Assembly: GCF_009811555.1 (NCBI RefSeq)
Contig: NZ_BLIN01000002.1
Location: 744,001 to 808,000 of the forward strand
Reading direction: 5' to 3'
DNA from: Streptomyces caniferus
GTDB lineage: Bacteria > Actinomycetota > Actinomycetes > Streptomycetales > Streptomycetaceae
DNA length: 64,000 nucleotides
In this document: one piece after another, positions 1-7,670 of the stretch
Layout: each line of letters opens with the position of its first letter
Position numbering within the stretch: position 1 is the first letter of the stretch
Notes under the pieces: generated by a model
The model's database searches: none
What the model was told of the DNA's origin: nothing
Seen by the model: the letters and a program-made list of their open reading frames with translations, nothing else
Position numbers and translations under genes: made by a program

Positions 1-379
1 CGCTCGTCGCGGCGCCCGGGGCCCCGGGGCCCTCCCGGTGCGAACCGTCAGCGGCCGCCGCCTCGCGCGGCACCGCCAACTCATCAACCGCGCCGTCCAC
101 TTCGTGCGGCCCGGTGCTCGCGGACGACTCCGGAGGCAGCTCCGGCCCGGCGTCGGTGCGCGGCTCCGGGGGACGCACGAGCCAGTCCTCCGACCCCTGC
201 GCCGCAAAGGCATCGGAGGCATCGGAGGCGTCGGATGCGTCGGCCCGTGCGCCGTCCGCCGTAGCGTCGGCGGGCGGCGTCGCCTGCGGACCGGCCTCGG
301 CGGACGGTTCCGTGCGCGGGGTGCCTCCCGGGCGGCTCCACCACTTCAGCTTCGGCCCGGCGGCCTTACCGTCGTCCAT
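1..379 (-). CDS. HtrA-like serine protease, N-terminal part (gene runs off the left edge)
   Basis: Only the first ~126 codons are present; the gene continues beyond base 1. The ATG at 379 is preceded by a GGGGAG ribosome site. The visible part is a hydrophilic, acidic, alanine/proline-rich tail with a KLKWW motif near the start and a DASDASDASDA repeat around residues 48-58. No protease motif or membrane segment falls inside the window. The identification comes from context: downstream of a sigmaE-like factor and its anti-sigma factor, actinobacteria usually carry an HtrA/trypsin-like membrane protease with a disordered cytoplasmic N-terminus, followed by tatB. Its expected role is envelope proteolysis during cell-wall stress. 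It could be another protein with a disordered tail; the call is inference from neighbours. Confidence 0.6.
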   Translation of the reverse strand, partial: MDDGKAAGPKLKWWSRPGGTPRTEPSAEAGPQATPPADATADGARADASDASDASDAFAAQGSEDWLVRPPEPRTDAGPELPPESSASTGPHEVDGAVDELAVPREAAAADGSHREGPGAPGAATS

Positions 380-503
380 GCTCTCCCCAGAATTCGCCCA
401 CGGCCGTGCGCGGGCCACCACCACCTCGCGGCACGCGCCCGGTCAGGGGTGCGCCGCCCCACAGGGATTCAACCAGTTCCGTGCGGGGCTGCGCAGGGGA
501 CGG

Positions 504-1460
504 TCAGCGCTGGGCGGAGGTTGAGCCAGGGACGGACGGGAGCGCGGCGGCCGCGGAACCGATCAGCGGGCGCATGGGCTCCAGGGGCGGCAGCCCGGGC
601 GGGTTCTTCCGCACCGGGGTGTTGCCGGTCGCGGCGGCGAGGGGTGCGAGGTAGTTCGCCGTGGCCGCGCCGCTCGCGGCTATCAGCGGCGACAGGCCGA
701 AGCGACCGGCCTGGGCGGGCGCCGCGACCGAGGCCGACGGCGCGGGGGGCGCCGTGGTGGGGCCGTACAGGGTCAGGGTGCTGGGGGCCGGGGCCATGGT
801 CGGACCACCGGTGGGCCGCCAGGCGCCGGGCCGGGAATTCTTGGCGGGAAACTCCTCACCGCGCAGGAGGGAACCACCGTCGGCCGCCGGGCTGACGCTG
901 AGCGGGGTGACGGTCGTGCCGCCGCCGTCGACGCGTCCGCCGGGGAGATCGACGGCCGCCTCCAGCGGGAGGGCGCCACCCAGCGCGAACGCCGCGAGGG
1001 AGACCGCACCGGCCGCCGCGAAGGCGAACCGACGCCGCTGCGCGGGCCGGTAGCTCTCCTGCACACGGAAGCCGCGTCCGCGGGGCTGCGAGGGAATCGC
1101 CGCCATCGCATGGCCGGAGAGGCCGTCCGCGGGGACGTAGCGGAACGCGCCGCCGCCGCGGGCGAAGTCGCCGCGTCCGAAGCTGCCGTTGCCGAGCCGG
1201 CTGCCGGGACCGCCGGGGTCGCCGCCGGGCAGCTGCTGCAGCCGCGCCAGCAGCCCCTCGGAGGGGCCGGGGGGTGCCGTCTGGGCGAATACGCTCTTCA
1301 GCCGACGCTGGGCGTCGGCCTCTGCTTTGCACCGTCCGCATGTCGCAAGATGCGCGAGCACCCGCTCGCGTGCGTCATGCCCCAACTCGCCGTCGACCAG
1401 GGCCGCGAGGCGGTCGCCGAGATGCTGCTCGGCGGGGGACGGACCGCCACTGCCGCTCAC
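504..1460 (-). CDS. Membrane-anchored ZAS-type anti-sigma factor (RseA-like)
   Basis: This 318-residue protein should hold the ECF sigma factor encoded just upstream in check. The start is the GTG at 1460, which overlaps the sigma stop codon (GTGA), so the two are translationally coupled. The N-terminal domain carries the zinc-associated anti-sigma motif HxxxCxxC (H37, C41, C44). A Gly-rich linker follows, then one hydrophobic segment at about residues 145-168, and a Pro/Ala/Ser-rich C-terminal region predicted to lie outside the membrane. That layout fits signal transmission from envelope to cytoplasm. Pairing with a sigE-like gene upstream and a protease gene downstream matches the mycobacterial sigE-rseA-htrA locus. 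Redox sensing through the Cys pair is possible but not shown. Confidence 0.88.
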   Translation of the reverse strand: MSGSGGPSPAEQHLGDRLAALVDGELGHDARERVLAHLATCGRCKAEADAQRRLKSVFAQTAPPGPSEGLLARLQQLPGGDPGGPGSRLGNGSFGRGDFARGGGAFRYVPADGLSGHAMAAIPSQPRGRGFRVQESYRPAQRRRFAFAAAGAVSLAAFALGGALPLEAAVDLPGGRVDGGGTTVTPLSVSPAADGGSLLRGEEFPAKNSRPGAWRPTGGPTMAPAPSTLTLYGPTTAPPAPSASVAAPAQAGRFGLSPLIAASGAATANYLAPLAAATGNTPVRKNPPGLPPLEPMRPLIGSAAAALPSVPGSTSAQR

Positions 1461-2260
1461 GCGATTCCGACCTCCCCCGTGGGCACCACGGCCAGCGACC
1501 GCCGCTGCGCACGCTCTTCGGCACGGGTGGCCGGGGCGCGGTGCTTGAGGGCCTTGCGCAGATGGGAACGGCCGCGGTGGATCCGGCTGCGGACCGTACC
1601 GAGCTTGACACCGAGCGTCGCGGCGATCTCCTCGTAGGACAGGCCCTCGATGTCGCACAGGACGACGGCGGCACGGAATTCGGGCGCAAGGGTGTCCAGC
1701 GCCTGCTGGACATCGGCGTCGAAGTGGGTGTCGTTGAAGTGCTGCTGCGGGGAGGGCTCGCGGCTGGGGAGCCGCTCGGCCGCGTCGTCACCGAGCGCGT
1801 CGAAGCGGATGCGCTGACGGCGGCGGACCATGTCCAGGAAGAGGTTGGTGGTGATCCGGTGCAGCCAGCCCTCGAAGGTCCCGGGGGTGTACGTCGACAG
1901 CGAGCGGAAGACGCGGACGAACACCTCCTGGGTGAGATCCTCGGCGTCGTGTTGATTGCCGGTGAGGCGGTAGGCGAGGCGGTAGACCCGTGCACTGTGG
2001 GTGCTGACGATCTCCTCCCAGCTGGGCGGAGTCCACGCCTGCGCATCCGCGTCTGCGGCAAAGGTCGCGGTGGTTGCGGAGTCGGCGACGGGGGCCCCTC
2101 CCATGCCCTTCGGGCCATGGGGGCGGGAACGGTCAGCAGTGTTTGTCACGGATTTCGGCTCGGCGAACGACCTCTTCAAGCGCCTCAGCACCCCTCGGTC
2201 ACCCGCCGCAGCCGCACCTCCCCTGGTGGCTCTGGTGGTGTCCAGTAGAGCCCCTACCAT
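1457..2260 (-). CDS. sigE: ECF RNA polymerase sigma factor, sigE-like
   Basis: Extracytoplasmic-function sigma factor. Sigma region 2 is visible in the run [17 protein letters not shown], and region 4 has the helix-turn-helix [24 protein letters not shown] followed by a basic tail. The reading frame is open upstream to a GTG at 2374. I placed the start at the ATG at 2260 (267 residues), which has GAGG five bases upstream. The upstream GTG would add 38 residues rich in Gln/Asp/Lys, and it lies 3-5 bases after the start site expected from the promoter at 2384-2411, so a leaderless longer form is possible. Neighbours are the anti-sigma gene (overlapping stop) and, divergently, an O-methyltransferase, as at M. 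tuberculosis Rv1220c-Rv1222. The symbol reflects this synteny; the S. coelicolor protein officially called SigE is a different gene. Confidence 0.85.
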   Translation of the reverse strand: MVGALLDTTRATRGGAAAAGDRGVLRRLKRSFAEPKSVTNTADRSRPHGPKGMGGAPVADSATTATFAADADAQAWTPPSWEEIVSTHSARVYRLAYRLTGNQHDAEDLTQEVFVRVFRSLSTYTPGTFEGWLHRITTNLFLDMVRRRQRIRFDALGDDAAERLPSREPSPQQHFNDTHFDADVQQALDTLAPEFRAAVVLCDIEGLSYEEIAATLGVKLGTVRSRIHRGRSHLRKALKHRAPATRAEERAQRRSLAVVPTGEVGIA

Positions 2261-2383
2261 ATCCACCTCGCCCGTTAGCTCCGGATAAGCAGTTTTGACC
2301 TGCATTTGGTCCTGCTTCTGGTCTTGCCTGGTGTCTCGCGCGGTCTTCACCGGTGCGTCCCCCCGTCTTCCCACTGCCCCTCT

Positions 2384-2411
2384 TTAACGCCCGGTCCCAT
2401 CTGCGGGTTCC
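2384..2411 (-). promoter_or_regulatory. Sigma-E-type ECF promoter driving the sigma factor
   Basis: Reading the minus strand, GGAACC lies at 2411-2406 and CGTTAA at 2389-2384, with a 16-base spacer between GGAACC and CGTT. This matches the GGAAC-N16/17-CGTT pattern of sigmaE-class ECF promoters. It sits directly in front of the ECF sigma gene and points at it, so the simplest reading is positive autoregulation. The inferred start site is near 2378. Confidence 0.65.
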
Positions 2412-2435
2412 CGGACGCAGCGGATACAGTCACGG

Positions 2436-3119
2436 TTGCGTCAACTACGGGGACAGGAGAGGGCTATTACCGGCAACCGGCAGACGAGCTTGGCATTCGC
2501 CGAGGCGTACGGCGCCGGGACCATCGACGACAGCGCCGAGACCGCCCTGCGGTGGTCCCGCGACTGCGCGCGCGAAGCCGGCATCCGTACGGTGACGACC
2601 GGCACCGGCGCGGCCCTCCGCCTGCTCGCGGCCGCCGCGGATGCCAAGGCGGTCGCCGAGATCGGCACCGGCACGGGCGTGTCGGGCATCTACCTCCTGC
2701 ACGGCATGCGGCCCGACGGCGTCCTGACCACCGTGGATCTCGAACCCGAGCGGCAGACGTTCGCCAAGCAGGCGTTCCGTGCGGCCGGCTTCGCCGGGAA
2801 CCGCGCCCGCTTCATCCCCGGCCGCGCCCTGGACGTCCTGCCCCGCCTCGCGGACGGCGGCTACGACCTCGTCTTCTGCGACGGCGACCTCATGGAGTGC
2901 CTGGAATACCTCGCTGAATCGTTGCGTCTGCTGCGCCCCGGCGGCCTGGTCTGCTTCGAGGGCGTCTTCGCGGACGGCCGTACGGTCGACTCGTCGCTGC
3001 AGCCCTCCGAGGTCCTGCGGCTGCGGGAACTGCTGCGGACCGTCCGGGAGAGCAGCACGCTGGTGCCCGCCCTGCTGCCGGTCGGCGACGGACTGCTCTG
3101 CGCGGTCAAGCGCGGCTGA
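2436..3119 (+). CDS. Class I SAM-dependent O-methyltransferase
   Basis: Small-molecule O-methyltransferase of the catechol-OMT-like type (Methyltransf_3 family). The SAM-binding glycine motif EIGTGTGVSG is near residue 80 and the acidic FCDGD motif near residue 150. Up to 227 residues, as usual for the family, with no membrane segment. The start is uncertain: the longest frame begins at TTG 2436, but the only good ribosome site (AGGAG, 2455-2459) is inside it, six bases before an in-frame ATT at 2466. It is divergent from the sigma factor, the same relation as Rv1220c to sigE in mycobacteria. The natural substrate is unknown. Downstream lies a bidirectional terminator. Confidence 0.85.
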   Translation: MRQLRGQERAITGNRQTSLAFAEAYGAGTIDDSAETALRWSRDCAREAGIRTVTTGTGAALRLLAAAADAKAVAEIGTGTGVSGIYLLHGMRPDGVLTTVDLEPERQTFAKQAFRAAGFAGNRARFIPGRALDVLPRLADGGYDLVFCDGDLMECLEYLAESLRLLRPGGLVCFEGVFADGRTVDSSLQPSEVLRLRELLRTVRESSTLVPALLPVGDGLLCAVKRG

Positions 3120-3174
3120 CCGGCCCGGCTCGGCCCGGCATCGAGCCCGGGCGGCTTCCACTCCGGCTTCCGCT

Positions 3175-3219
<45 letters not shown>

Positions 3220-3230
3220 GACATGCAAAC

Positions 3231-3277
3231 GGCCCCGGCACCTGGCGCGCCTGTACTGCGCGCCACGTGCCGGGGCC
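3231..3277. terminator. Bidirectional hairpin terminator
   Basis: A 20-bp stem (3231-3250 with 3258-3277, one mismatch) closes a 7-base loop. It sits between the convergent O-methyltransferase and DUF3117 genes and can end transcription from both. There is no T-tract, as is common in Streptomyces. Confidence 0.85.
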
Positions 3278-3339
3278 GGGGTAATACGGCTGGGGATACC
3301 GGGGTCAGCCCCGGGAAACCGCCGGTTGCGCCGCCCTTG

Positions 3340-3507
3340 TCAGACGGTGACCTTGTCCAGGGCCTCACCCAGCGCCTTGGCTTCGTCGGGGGTCAGCTCG
3401 ACGACGAGCCGCCCGCCGCCTTCGAGCGGAACGCGCATGACGATGCCCCGCCCCTCCTTGGTCACCTCGAGCGGGCCGTCGCCCGTCCGCGGCTTCATGG
3501 CCGCCAT
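3340..3507 (-). CDS. DUF3117 family small conserved protein
   Basis: A 55-residue protein starting MAAMKPRTGDGPLEV and ending in EALDKVTV. The ATG at 3507 has a strong AGGAAGGGG ribosome site. The composition and the pattern RGIVMRVPLEGGGRLVVEL identify the DUF3117 family (M. tuberculosis Rv1211 type), which is nearly invariant across actinobacteria. Function is unknown; the fold is probably a small beta-hairpin plus a C-terminal helix. No membrane segment or metal site is visible. As in mycobacteria it lies close to tag and the DivIVA-like gene, but here an enoyl-CoA hydratase gene has come between them. Confidence 0.92.
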   Translation of the reverse strand: MAAMKPRTGDGPLEVTKEGRGIVMRVPLEGGGRLVVELTPDEAKALGEALDKVTV

Positions 3508-3830
3508 GCTCGTTCCCCTTCCTGAAACCAGCTCATCTCAGCCGCCGGCCCGAATAGGCACGTGTCACCGGCATCGAACACATTGCTTCCAGGCCATTAT
3601 CCCGCATCGAACGACCCGATGACCAACATCGGGCAGCATCCCTTCGGCAACGCGCTCCCGCAAACCCCCTCAATTCGGTGAGGCGGCTGCAATACTTCTC
3701 CGCCCGCCGACCTCCGACGCGCCCGCAATCTTTGATGTACGTCACATGCCGAGGCCCGATGATCTCCGGCATCCTGAGCGCTGACTGCCGCTGCCGAGCA
3801 GTCCGAGCCGCGACGGAGGGGACTCCCACT
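3508..3830. promoter_or_regulatory. Divergent intergenic region between DUF3117 and enoyl-CoA hydratase
   Basis: No gene is seen in these 323 bases. For the DUF3117 side, the minus strand has GATAAT (3601-3596) with TTGGTC (3626-3621) 19 bases upstream, a weak housekeeping-type promoter candidate. For the hydratase side I see only the ribosome site GGAGGGG just before 3831. Confidence 0.4.
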
Positions 3831-4631
3831 ATGGCCGACACCGTGCTCTATGACGTGACCGACGGACTCGCGACGATCACTCTCAACCGCCCCGACGCGA
3901 TGAACGCGCTGAACATCGAGGCGAAGGTCCTGCTGCGGGACACCCTGAAGGAGGCCGCCGCCGATCCGGCCGTACGCGCCGTTCTCCTGACCGCCACCGG
4001 GCGCGCCTTCTGCGTCGGACAGGACCTCAAGGAGCACATCGGCCTGCTGGCCGAGGACCGGGCCACCGGGTCCGGCAGCACCATGAACACCGTGCGGGAG
4101 CACTACAACCCGATCGTCACCGCGCTGACCGAGATGCCCAAGCCCGTGGTCGCGGGCGTCAACGGGGTGGCCGCGGGGGCCGGTGCGGGCTTTGCGCTGG
4201 CCGCCGACTACCGCGTGGTCGCGGACTCGGCGTCCTTCAACACCTCCTTCGCGGGCGTCGCGCTGACCGCCGACTCCGGGGTGTCCTGGACGCTGCCCCG
4301 GCTGATCGGCCAGGGCAGGGCCGCCGACCTGCTGCTCTTCCCGCGCAACATCAGCGCCCAGGAGGCGTACGACCTGGGCATCGCCAACAAGGTGGTGCCG
4401 GCCGACGAGCTGGCCGAGGCGGCCGCGGCCGTCGCCCGCCGGCTGGCTCAGGGACCGACTGCCGCGTACGCCGCGATCAAGGAGTCGCTGGCCTACGGGG
4501 CGGGGCACTCGCTCACCGAGACCCTCGGCAAGGAGGACGAGCTGCAGGGCCGGGCGGGCGCGTCCCAGGACCACCAGATCGCGGTCGAGGCGTTCGTGAA
4601 GAAGGAGAAGCCGGTCTTCCTGGGCCGCTGA
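3831..4631 (+). CDS. Enoyl-CoA hydratase/isomerase family protein
   Basis: Crotonase-fold enzyme of 266 residues, the normal family length. The ATG at 3831 follows GGAGGGG. The CoA-binding and oxyanion-hole segments are visible as RAFCVGQDLKE (about residues 59-69) and GVNGVAAGAGAGFALAADYRV (about 107-127). The segment ADSGVSWTLPRLIG carries the position that in true hydratases is a catalytic Glu, and it does not look canonical, so this may be a PaaB/PaaG-type isomerase-like member. Likely role: beta-oxidation or phenylacetate-type acyl-CoA degradation in the cytoplasm. It stands alone, facing tag. It breaks an otherwise mycobacteria-like gene order. Confidence 0.85.
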   Translation: MADTVLYDVTDGLATITLNRPDAMNALNIEAKVLLRDTLKEAAADPAVRAVLLTATGRAFCVGQDLKEHIGLLAEDRATGSGSTMNTVREHYNPIVTALTEMPKPVVAGVNGVAAGAGAGFALAADYRVVADSASFNTSFAGVALTADSGVSWTLPRLIGQGRAADLLLFPRNISAQEAYDLGIANKVVPADELAEAAAAVARRLAQGPTAAYAAIKESLAYGAGHSLTETLGKEDELQGRAGASQDHQIAVEAFVKKEKPVFLGR

Positions 4632-4637
4632 CCGGCC

Positions 4638-4677
4638 GCCGCCGGCCCCCTGCCCGCCGGTCCGGCCGGCCGGCGGC
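4638..4677. terminator. Hairpin between convergent hydratase and tag genes
   Basis: A perfect 10-bp stem, GCCGCCGGCC (4638-4647) with GGCCGGCGGC (4668-4677), encloses a 20-base GC-rich loop. Its position between two convergent stop codons suggests a shared terminator, but the surrounding sequence is so GC-rich that alternative pairings exist. Confidence 0.5.
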
Positions 4678-4713
4678 TCGCACCGTCCGGTCCGTTCAGC
4701 CGTGCGGTCCGCG

Positions 4714-5337
4714 TCAGCGGGCCGCCCCGGGTCGGCCCGCCGCCGCCTCCACGGACCGCCGCACATGGCAGTCCGCCAGGTGGTCGTTGACCAGGCCGCA
4801 CGCCTGCATCATCGCGTAGGCGGTGGTCGGGCCGACGAAGCGGAAGCCGCGCTTCTTGAGGTCCTTGGCGAGCGCCGTCGACTCCGGGGTCACCGGCTGC
4901 ACGTCGCGCACCGTCCGCGGCACCGGCCGGCCCGCCCGCTCGGGGGCGTAGGACCAGATCAGGGCGTCGAGCTCCCCGGGGGCCAGCTCGGCGGCGATCC
5001 TGGCGTTGCCGAGCGTCGCGGTGATCTTGGCGCGGTTGCGGATGATGCCCGGGTCGGCGAGCAGCCGCTCGGCGTCCGCGTCCGTGAACCGCGCCACCTC
5101 GGCGATCCGGAAACCGGCGAACGCGGCGCGGAAGCCGAGCCGGCGGCGCAGGATCGTGATCCACGAGAGGCCGGACTGGAACGCCTCCAGGGTCATCCGC
5201 TCGAAGAGGGCGTCGTCGCCGTGGACGGGCAGGCCCCATTCGGTGTCGTGATAGGCGCGGTAGTCGGCCATCTGCGCCGACTCCATCCCCCAGGGGCAGC
5301 GCGGGATGCCGTCCGGCTCCGTCACCACGCCGCTCAT
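4714..5337 (-). CDS. tag: DNA-3-methyladenine glycosylase I
   Basis: Base-excision repair enzyme that removes 3-methyladenine from alkylated DNA. The 207-residue length and key motifs fit TAG: CPWG with the first zinc-ligand Cys (C14), YHDTEWG containing the conserved Glu, helix-hairpin-helix core, and the C-terminal HLADCHV zinc-ligand cluster. The ATG at 5337 overlaps the stop of the upstream DivIVA-like gene (ATGA), so the two are co-translated. The same DivIVA-like/tag pair occurs in mycobacteria (Rv1209-Rv1210). Confidence 0.95.
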   Translation of the reverse strand: MSGVVTEPDGIPRCPWGMESAQMADYRAYHDTEWGLPVHGDDALFERMTLEAFQSGLSWITILRRRLGFRAAFAGFRIAEVARFTDADAERLLADPGIIRNRAKITATLGNARIAAELAPGELDALIWSYAPERAGRPVPRTVRDVQPVTPESTALAKDLKKRGFRFVGPTTAYAMMQACGLVNDHLADCHVRRSVEAAAGRPGAAR

Positions 5338-5783
5338 GCCGGGGTCCCGCCTTCCGGAGTGCTGCCGGGTGCTTCGGGCGTCCCGGGGGACTCGCCGTCG
5401 CCGGGACCGTTCCCCGGCCGTGCTTCCTTCACCGGCCCGAGCACGGGCGGGCCGTCCTGTATCAGCCCCGGGCCGCCCATGGCGGAGGCATGCGCACCGG
5501 CCAGCGCCGCCTCGAGTTCGGCGATCCGGGCGTCCCGCTCGGCCAGTTCGGCGCCCAGGCGGTCCAGGACGTCGTCGACGTCGTTCATGCGGTAGCCACG
5601 GACGGTCACCGGAAGACGGACGGCTTCCACATCGGCGCGGCCCACCGGGCGGTCCTCCGGCAGCGGGTCGCTCAGCCGGTCCGGCTCGGCGTCCCGCAGC
5701 CCACCGCCGTCACCGCCGCCGACGACCACGAGGGTGACGGTGGCCACCACCACGACCATCGCGATCAGCAAGAACCAGAACAC
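5334..5783 (-). CDS. Membrane-anchored DivIVA-domain protein
   Basis: A 149-residue protein. An N-terminal membrane helix (FWFLLIAMVVVVATVTLVVV) is followed by a DivIVA-like segment (VRGYRMNDVDDVLDRLGAEL), a short coiled coil (AELAERDARIAELEAAL), and a Pro/Gly-rich tail. I chose the GTG at 5783, which has GGGGAG six bases upstream; a TTG at 5789 is in frame but lies against that ribosome site. DivIVA-type segments bind curved membranes or recruit polar-growth proteins, so a role near the cell-wall growth machinery is plausible but inferred. Overlaps tag by four bases and is divergent from folP2. Confidence 0.85.
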   Translation of the reverse strand: MFWFLLIAMVVVVATVTLVVVGGGDGGGLRDAEPDRLSDPLPEDRPVGRADVEAVRLPVTVRGYRMNDVDDVLDRLGAELAERDARIAELEAALAGAHASAMGGPGLIQDGPPVLGPVKEARPGNGPGDGESPGTPEAPGSTPEGGTPA

Positions 5784-5875
5784 GACCAACTCCCCGGACT
5801 ATGTGCCTGCACTGATCGTGCCATGCGGGTGTGACAGTTAGGGTCGCTCCCGGACCACGGAGAGGGAGTCAGGGA

Positions 5876-6775
5876 ATGCTGCGGCTGGGGAATCGCGAGT
5901 TCGGGGCGCATGAGCCGGTGATCATGGCCATCGTCAACAGGACACCGGACTCGTTCTACGACCAGGGCGCCACGTTCCGTGACGAGCCCGCGCTGGCCCG
6001 CGTGGAACAGGCGGTGGCCGACGGCGCCGCGATCATCGACATCGGCGGCGTGAAGGCCGGCCCCGGTGAAGAGGTGAGCGCCGAGGAAGAGGCCCGCCGC
6101 ACGGTCGGGTTCGTGGCCGAGGTCCGCAAGCGCTTCCCCGATGTGGTGATCAGCGTCGACACCTGGCGCCACGAGGTCGGCGAGGCGGTGTGCGAGGCCG
6201 GCGCGGATGTGCTCAACGACGCCTGGGGCGGGGTCGATCCGCGGCTCGCCGAGGTCGCGGCGCGCTACGGCGCGGGCCTGGTGTGCACGCACGCGGGCGG
6301 CGCCGAGCCGCGTACCCGCCCGCACCGGGTGACGTACGACGACGTGGTGGACGACATCCTGCGGGTGACGCTCGGGCTGGCGGAGCGGGCCGTGGAGCTG
6401 GGCGTCCGGCGGGACGCGATCATGATCGACCCGGGGCACGACTTCGGGAAGAACACCCGGCACAGCCTGGAGGCCACCCGGCGGCTGGAGGAGATGACCC
6501 GGGCCGTTCCCCGGGCTCTCGGCTTCCCCCGGGCCGGGGACACCCCGTTGCCGGTGCTGGTCTCGCTGTCCAACAAGGACTTCGTCGGCGAGACGCTCGA
6601 CCGGCCGGTCAAGGAACGCCTGCTCGGCACCCTCGCGACCACGGCCGTCTCGGCCTGGCTGGGCGCGCAGGTCTACCGCGTCCACGAGGTCGCCGAGACC
6701 CGGCAGGTGCTGGACATGGTGGCCACGATCGCCGGCCACCGGCCCCCGGCGGTCGCCCGCCGGGGACTGGCCTGA
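5876..6775 (+). CDS. folP2: Dihydropteroate synthase-like protein FolP2
   Basis: TIM-barrel DHPS-family protein of 299 residues. ATG at 5876 follows GGAGAGGGAG. Family motifs are present but altered: VNRTPDSFYDQG where active enzymes have NVTPDSFSDGG; LNDAWGG for ND(V)SGG; DPGHDFGK for DPGxGFGK; SLSNKDFVGE for the SRKxFxG pterin/pABA loop; and RVHEV for RVHDV. The M. tuberculosis counterpart FolP2 is reported not to make dihydropteroate, so this is probably not the folate enzyme. The gene lies beside the DivIVA-like/tag pair as in mycobacteria, but the glucosylglycerate gene gpgS, which sits between them there, is absent. The stop is 12 bases from the convergent LOG gene. Confidence 0.88.
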   Translation: MLRLGNREFGAHEPVIMAIVNRTPDSFYDQGATFRDEPALARVEQAVADGAAIIDIGGVKAGPGEEVSAEEEARRTVGFVAEVRKRFPDVVISVDTWRHEVGEAVCEAGADVLNDAWGGVDPRLAEVAARYGAGLVCTHAGGAEPRTRPHRVTYDDVVDDILRVTLGLAERAVELGVRRDAIMIDPGHDFGKNTRHSLEATRRLEEMTRAVPRALGFPRAGDTPLPVLVSLSNKDFVGETLDRPVKERLLGTLATTAVSAWLGAQVYRVHEVAETRQVLDMVATIAGHRPPAVARRGLA

Positions 6776-6787
6776 GGACTCCGGGCC

Positions 6788-7537
6788 TCAGATCCCGACC
6801 TCCTTGGTCACCAGCGCGATCGCCTCGTCCACGTCGTCGCTGAGGTGGAAGAGCTCCAGGTCGTGCATCGACGCCTTGCCCTCGGCGATGAGGGTGTCGC
6901 GCAGCCAGTCGACCAGTCCGCTCCAGTAGGCCGTGCCGAACAGCACGATCGGGAAGCGGGTGACCTTACGGGTCTGGACGAGGGTGAGCGCCTCGAAGAG
7001 CTCGTCGAGGGTGCCGAGCCCGCCGGGGAGCACCACGAACCCCCGGGCGTACTTCACGAAGCACGTCTTGCGGACGAAGAAGTAGCGGAAGTCGACGCCG
7101 AGGTTCACGTACTCGTTCATGCCCTGCTCGAAGGGCAGCTCGATGCCCAGCCCGACGGAGGTGCCCCCGGCCTCGTTGGCGCCCTTGTTGGCGGCCTCCA
7201 TGGCGCCGGGGCCGCCGCCGGTGATCACCGCGAAACCGGCGTCGACCAGGGCCCGGCCGATCCGGACGCCGGCGTCGTACTCCTGGGAGTCACGCGGCGT
7301 ACGGGCCGAGCCGAAGACGCTGACGGCCGGGCCCAGCTCGGCCAGCGCGCCGAAGCCCTCGACGAACTCCGACTGGATGCGCATCACGCGCCAGGGATCG
7401 GTGTGCACCCACTCGGAGGGGCCTTCGGAGTCCAGCAGGCGCTGGTCCGTGGTGCCGGTCCGCACCTGGTCCTGGCGGCGCAGTACGGGACCCAGCCGCT
7501 GCTCCTCGGGGACCGGTGCTCCCTCGGGACTGGCCAT
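6788..7537 (-). CDS. LOG family (TIGR00730) Rossmann-fold phosphoribohydrolase
   Basis: 249 residues with the LOG signature PGGLGTLDE near residue 170, the Rossmann Gly motif FGSAR, and GGGPGAMEAANKGANEAGG. Proteins of this family cleave cytokinin riboside monophosphates to free cytokinin and ribose phosphate; in M. tuberculosis the Rv1205 homologue does so. Whether adenine-type cytokinins are the substrate here is inferred. ATG at 7537 with GGAGGGAGC upstream. The ~55-residue N-terminal extension (QRLGPVLRRQ region) is typical of actinobacterial members. Probably read from its own promoter or through from dapE, whose stop lies 133 bases upstream behind a hairpin. Confidence 0.9.
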   Translation of the reverse strand: MASPEGAPVPEEQRLGPVLRRQDQVRTGTTDQRLLDSEGPSEWVHTDPWRVMRIQSEFVEGFGALAELGPAVSVFGSARTPRDSQEYDAGVRIGRALVDAGFAVITGGGPGAMEAANKGANEAGGTSVGLGIELPFEQGMNEYVNLGVDFRYFFVRKTCFVKYARGFVVLPGGLGTLDELFEALTLVQTRKVTRFPIVLFGTAYWSGLVDWLRDTLIAEGKASMHDLELFHLSDDVDEAIALVTKEVGI

Positions 7538-7625
7538 GTCGTGCTCCCTCCGCTGGCAGATCGTTTGCCGTTTCAGCGTAGATCCGCGGACGTGAAGCGC
7601 AGGGGAATTCGGTGGGTGGGCGTGC

Positions 7626-7665
7626 GGCCGGTCCCCGGTCCGCGGACAACCGCCGGGGGCCGGCC
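7626..7665 (-). terminator. Hairpin terminator after dapE
   Basis: A 13-bp stem (7626-7638 with 7653-7665, one G-T wobble) with a 14-base loop lies six bases past the dapE stop. It separates dapE from the LOG gene on the same strand. Confidence 0.65.
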
Positions 7666-7670
7666 GGCCG

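Noticed and set aside
1457..1658. Longer anti-sigma reading frame starting at 1658
   Set aside because: The extra 66 codons lie inside the sigma factor region-4 coding sequence; the GTG at 1460 overlapping the sigma stop and preceding the ZAS domain is the sensible start.
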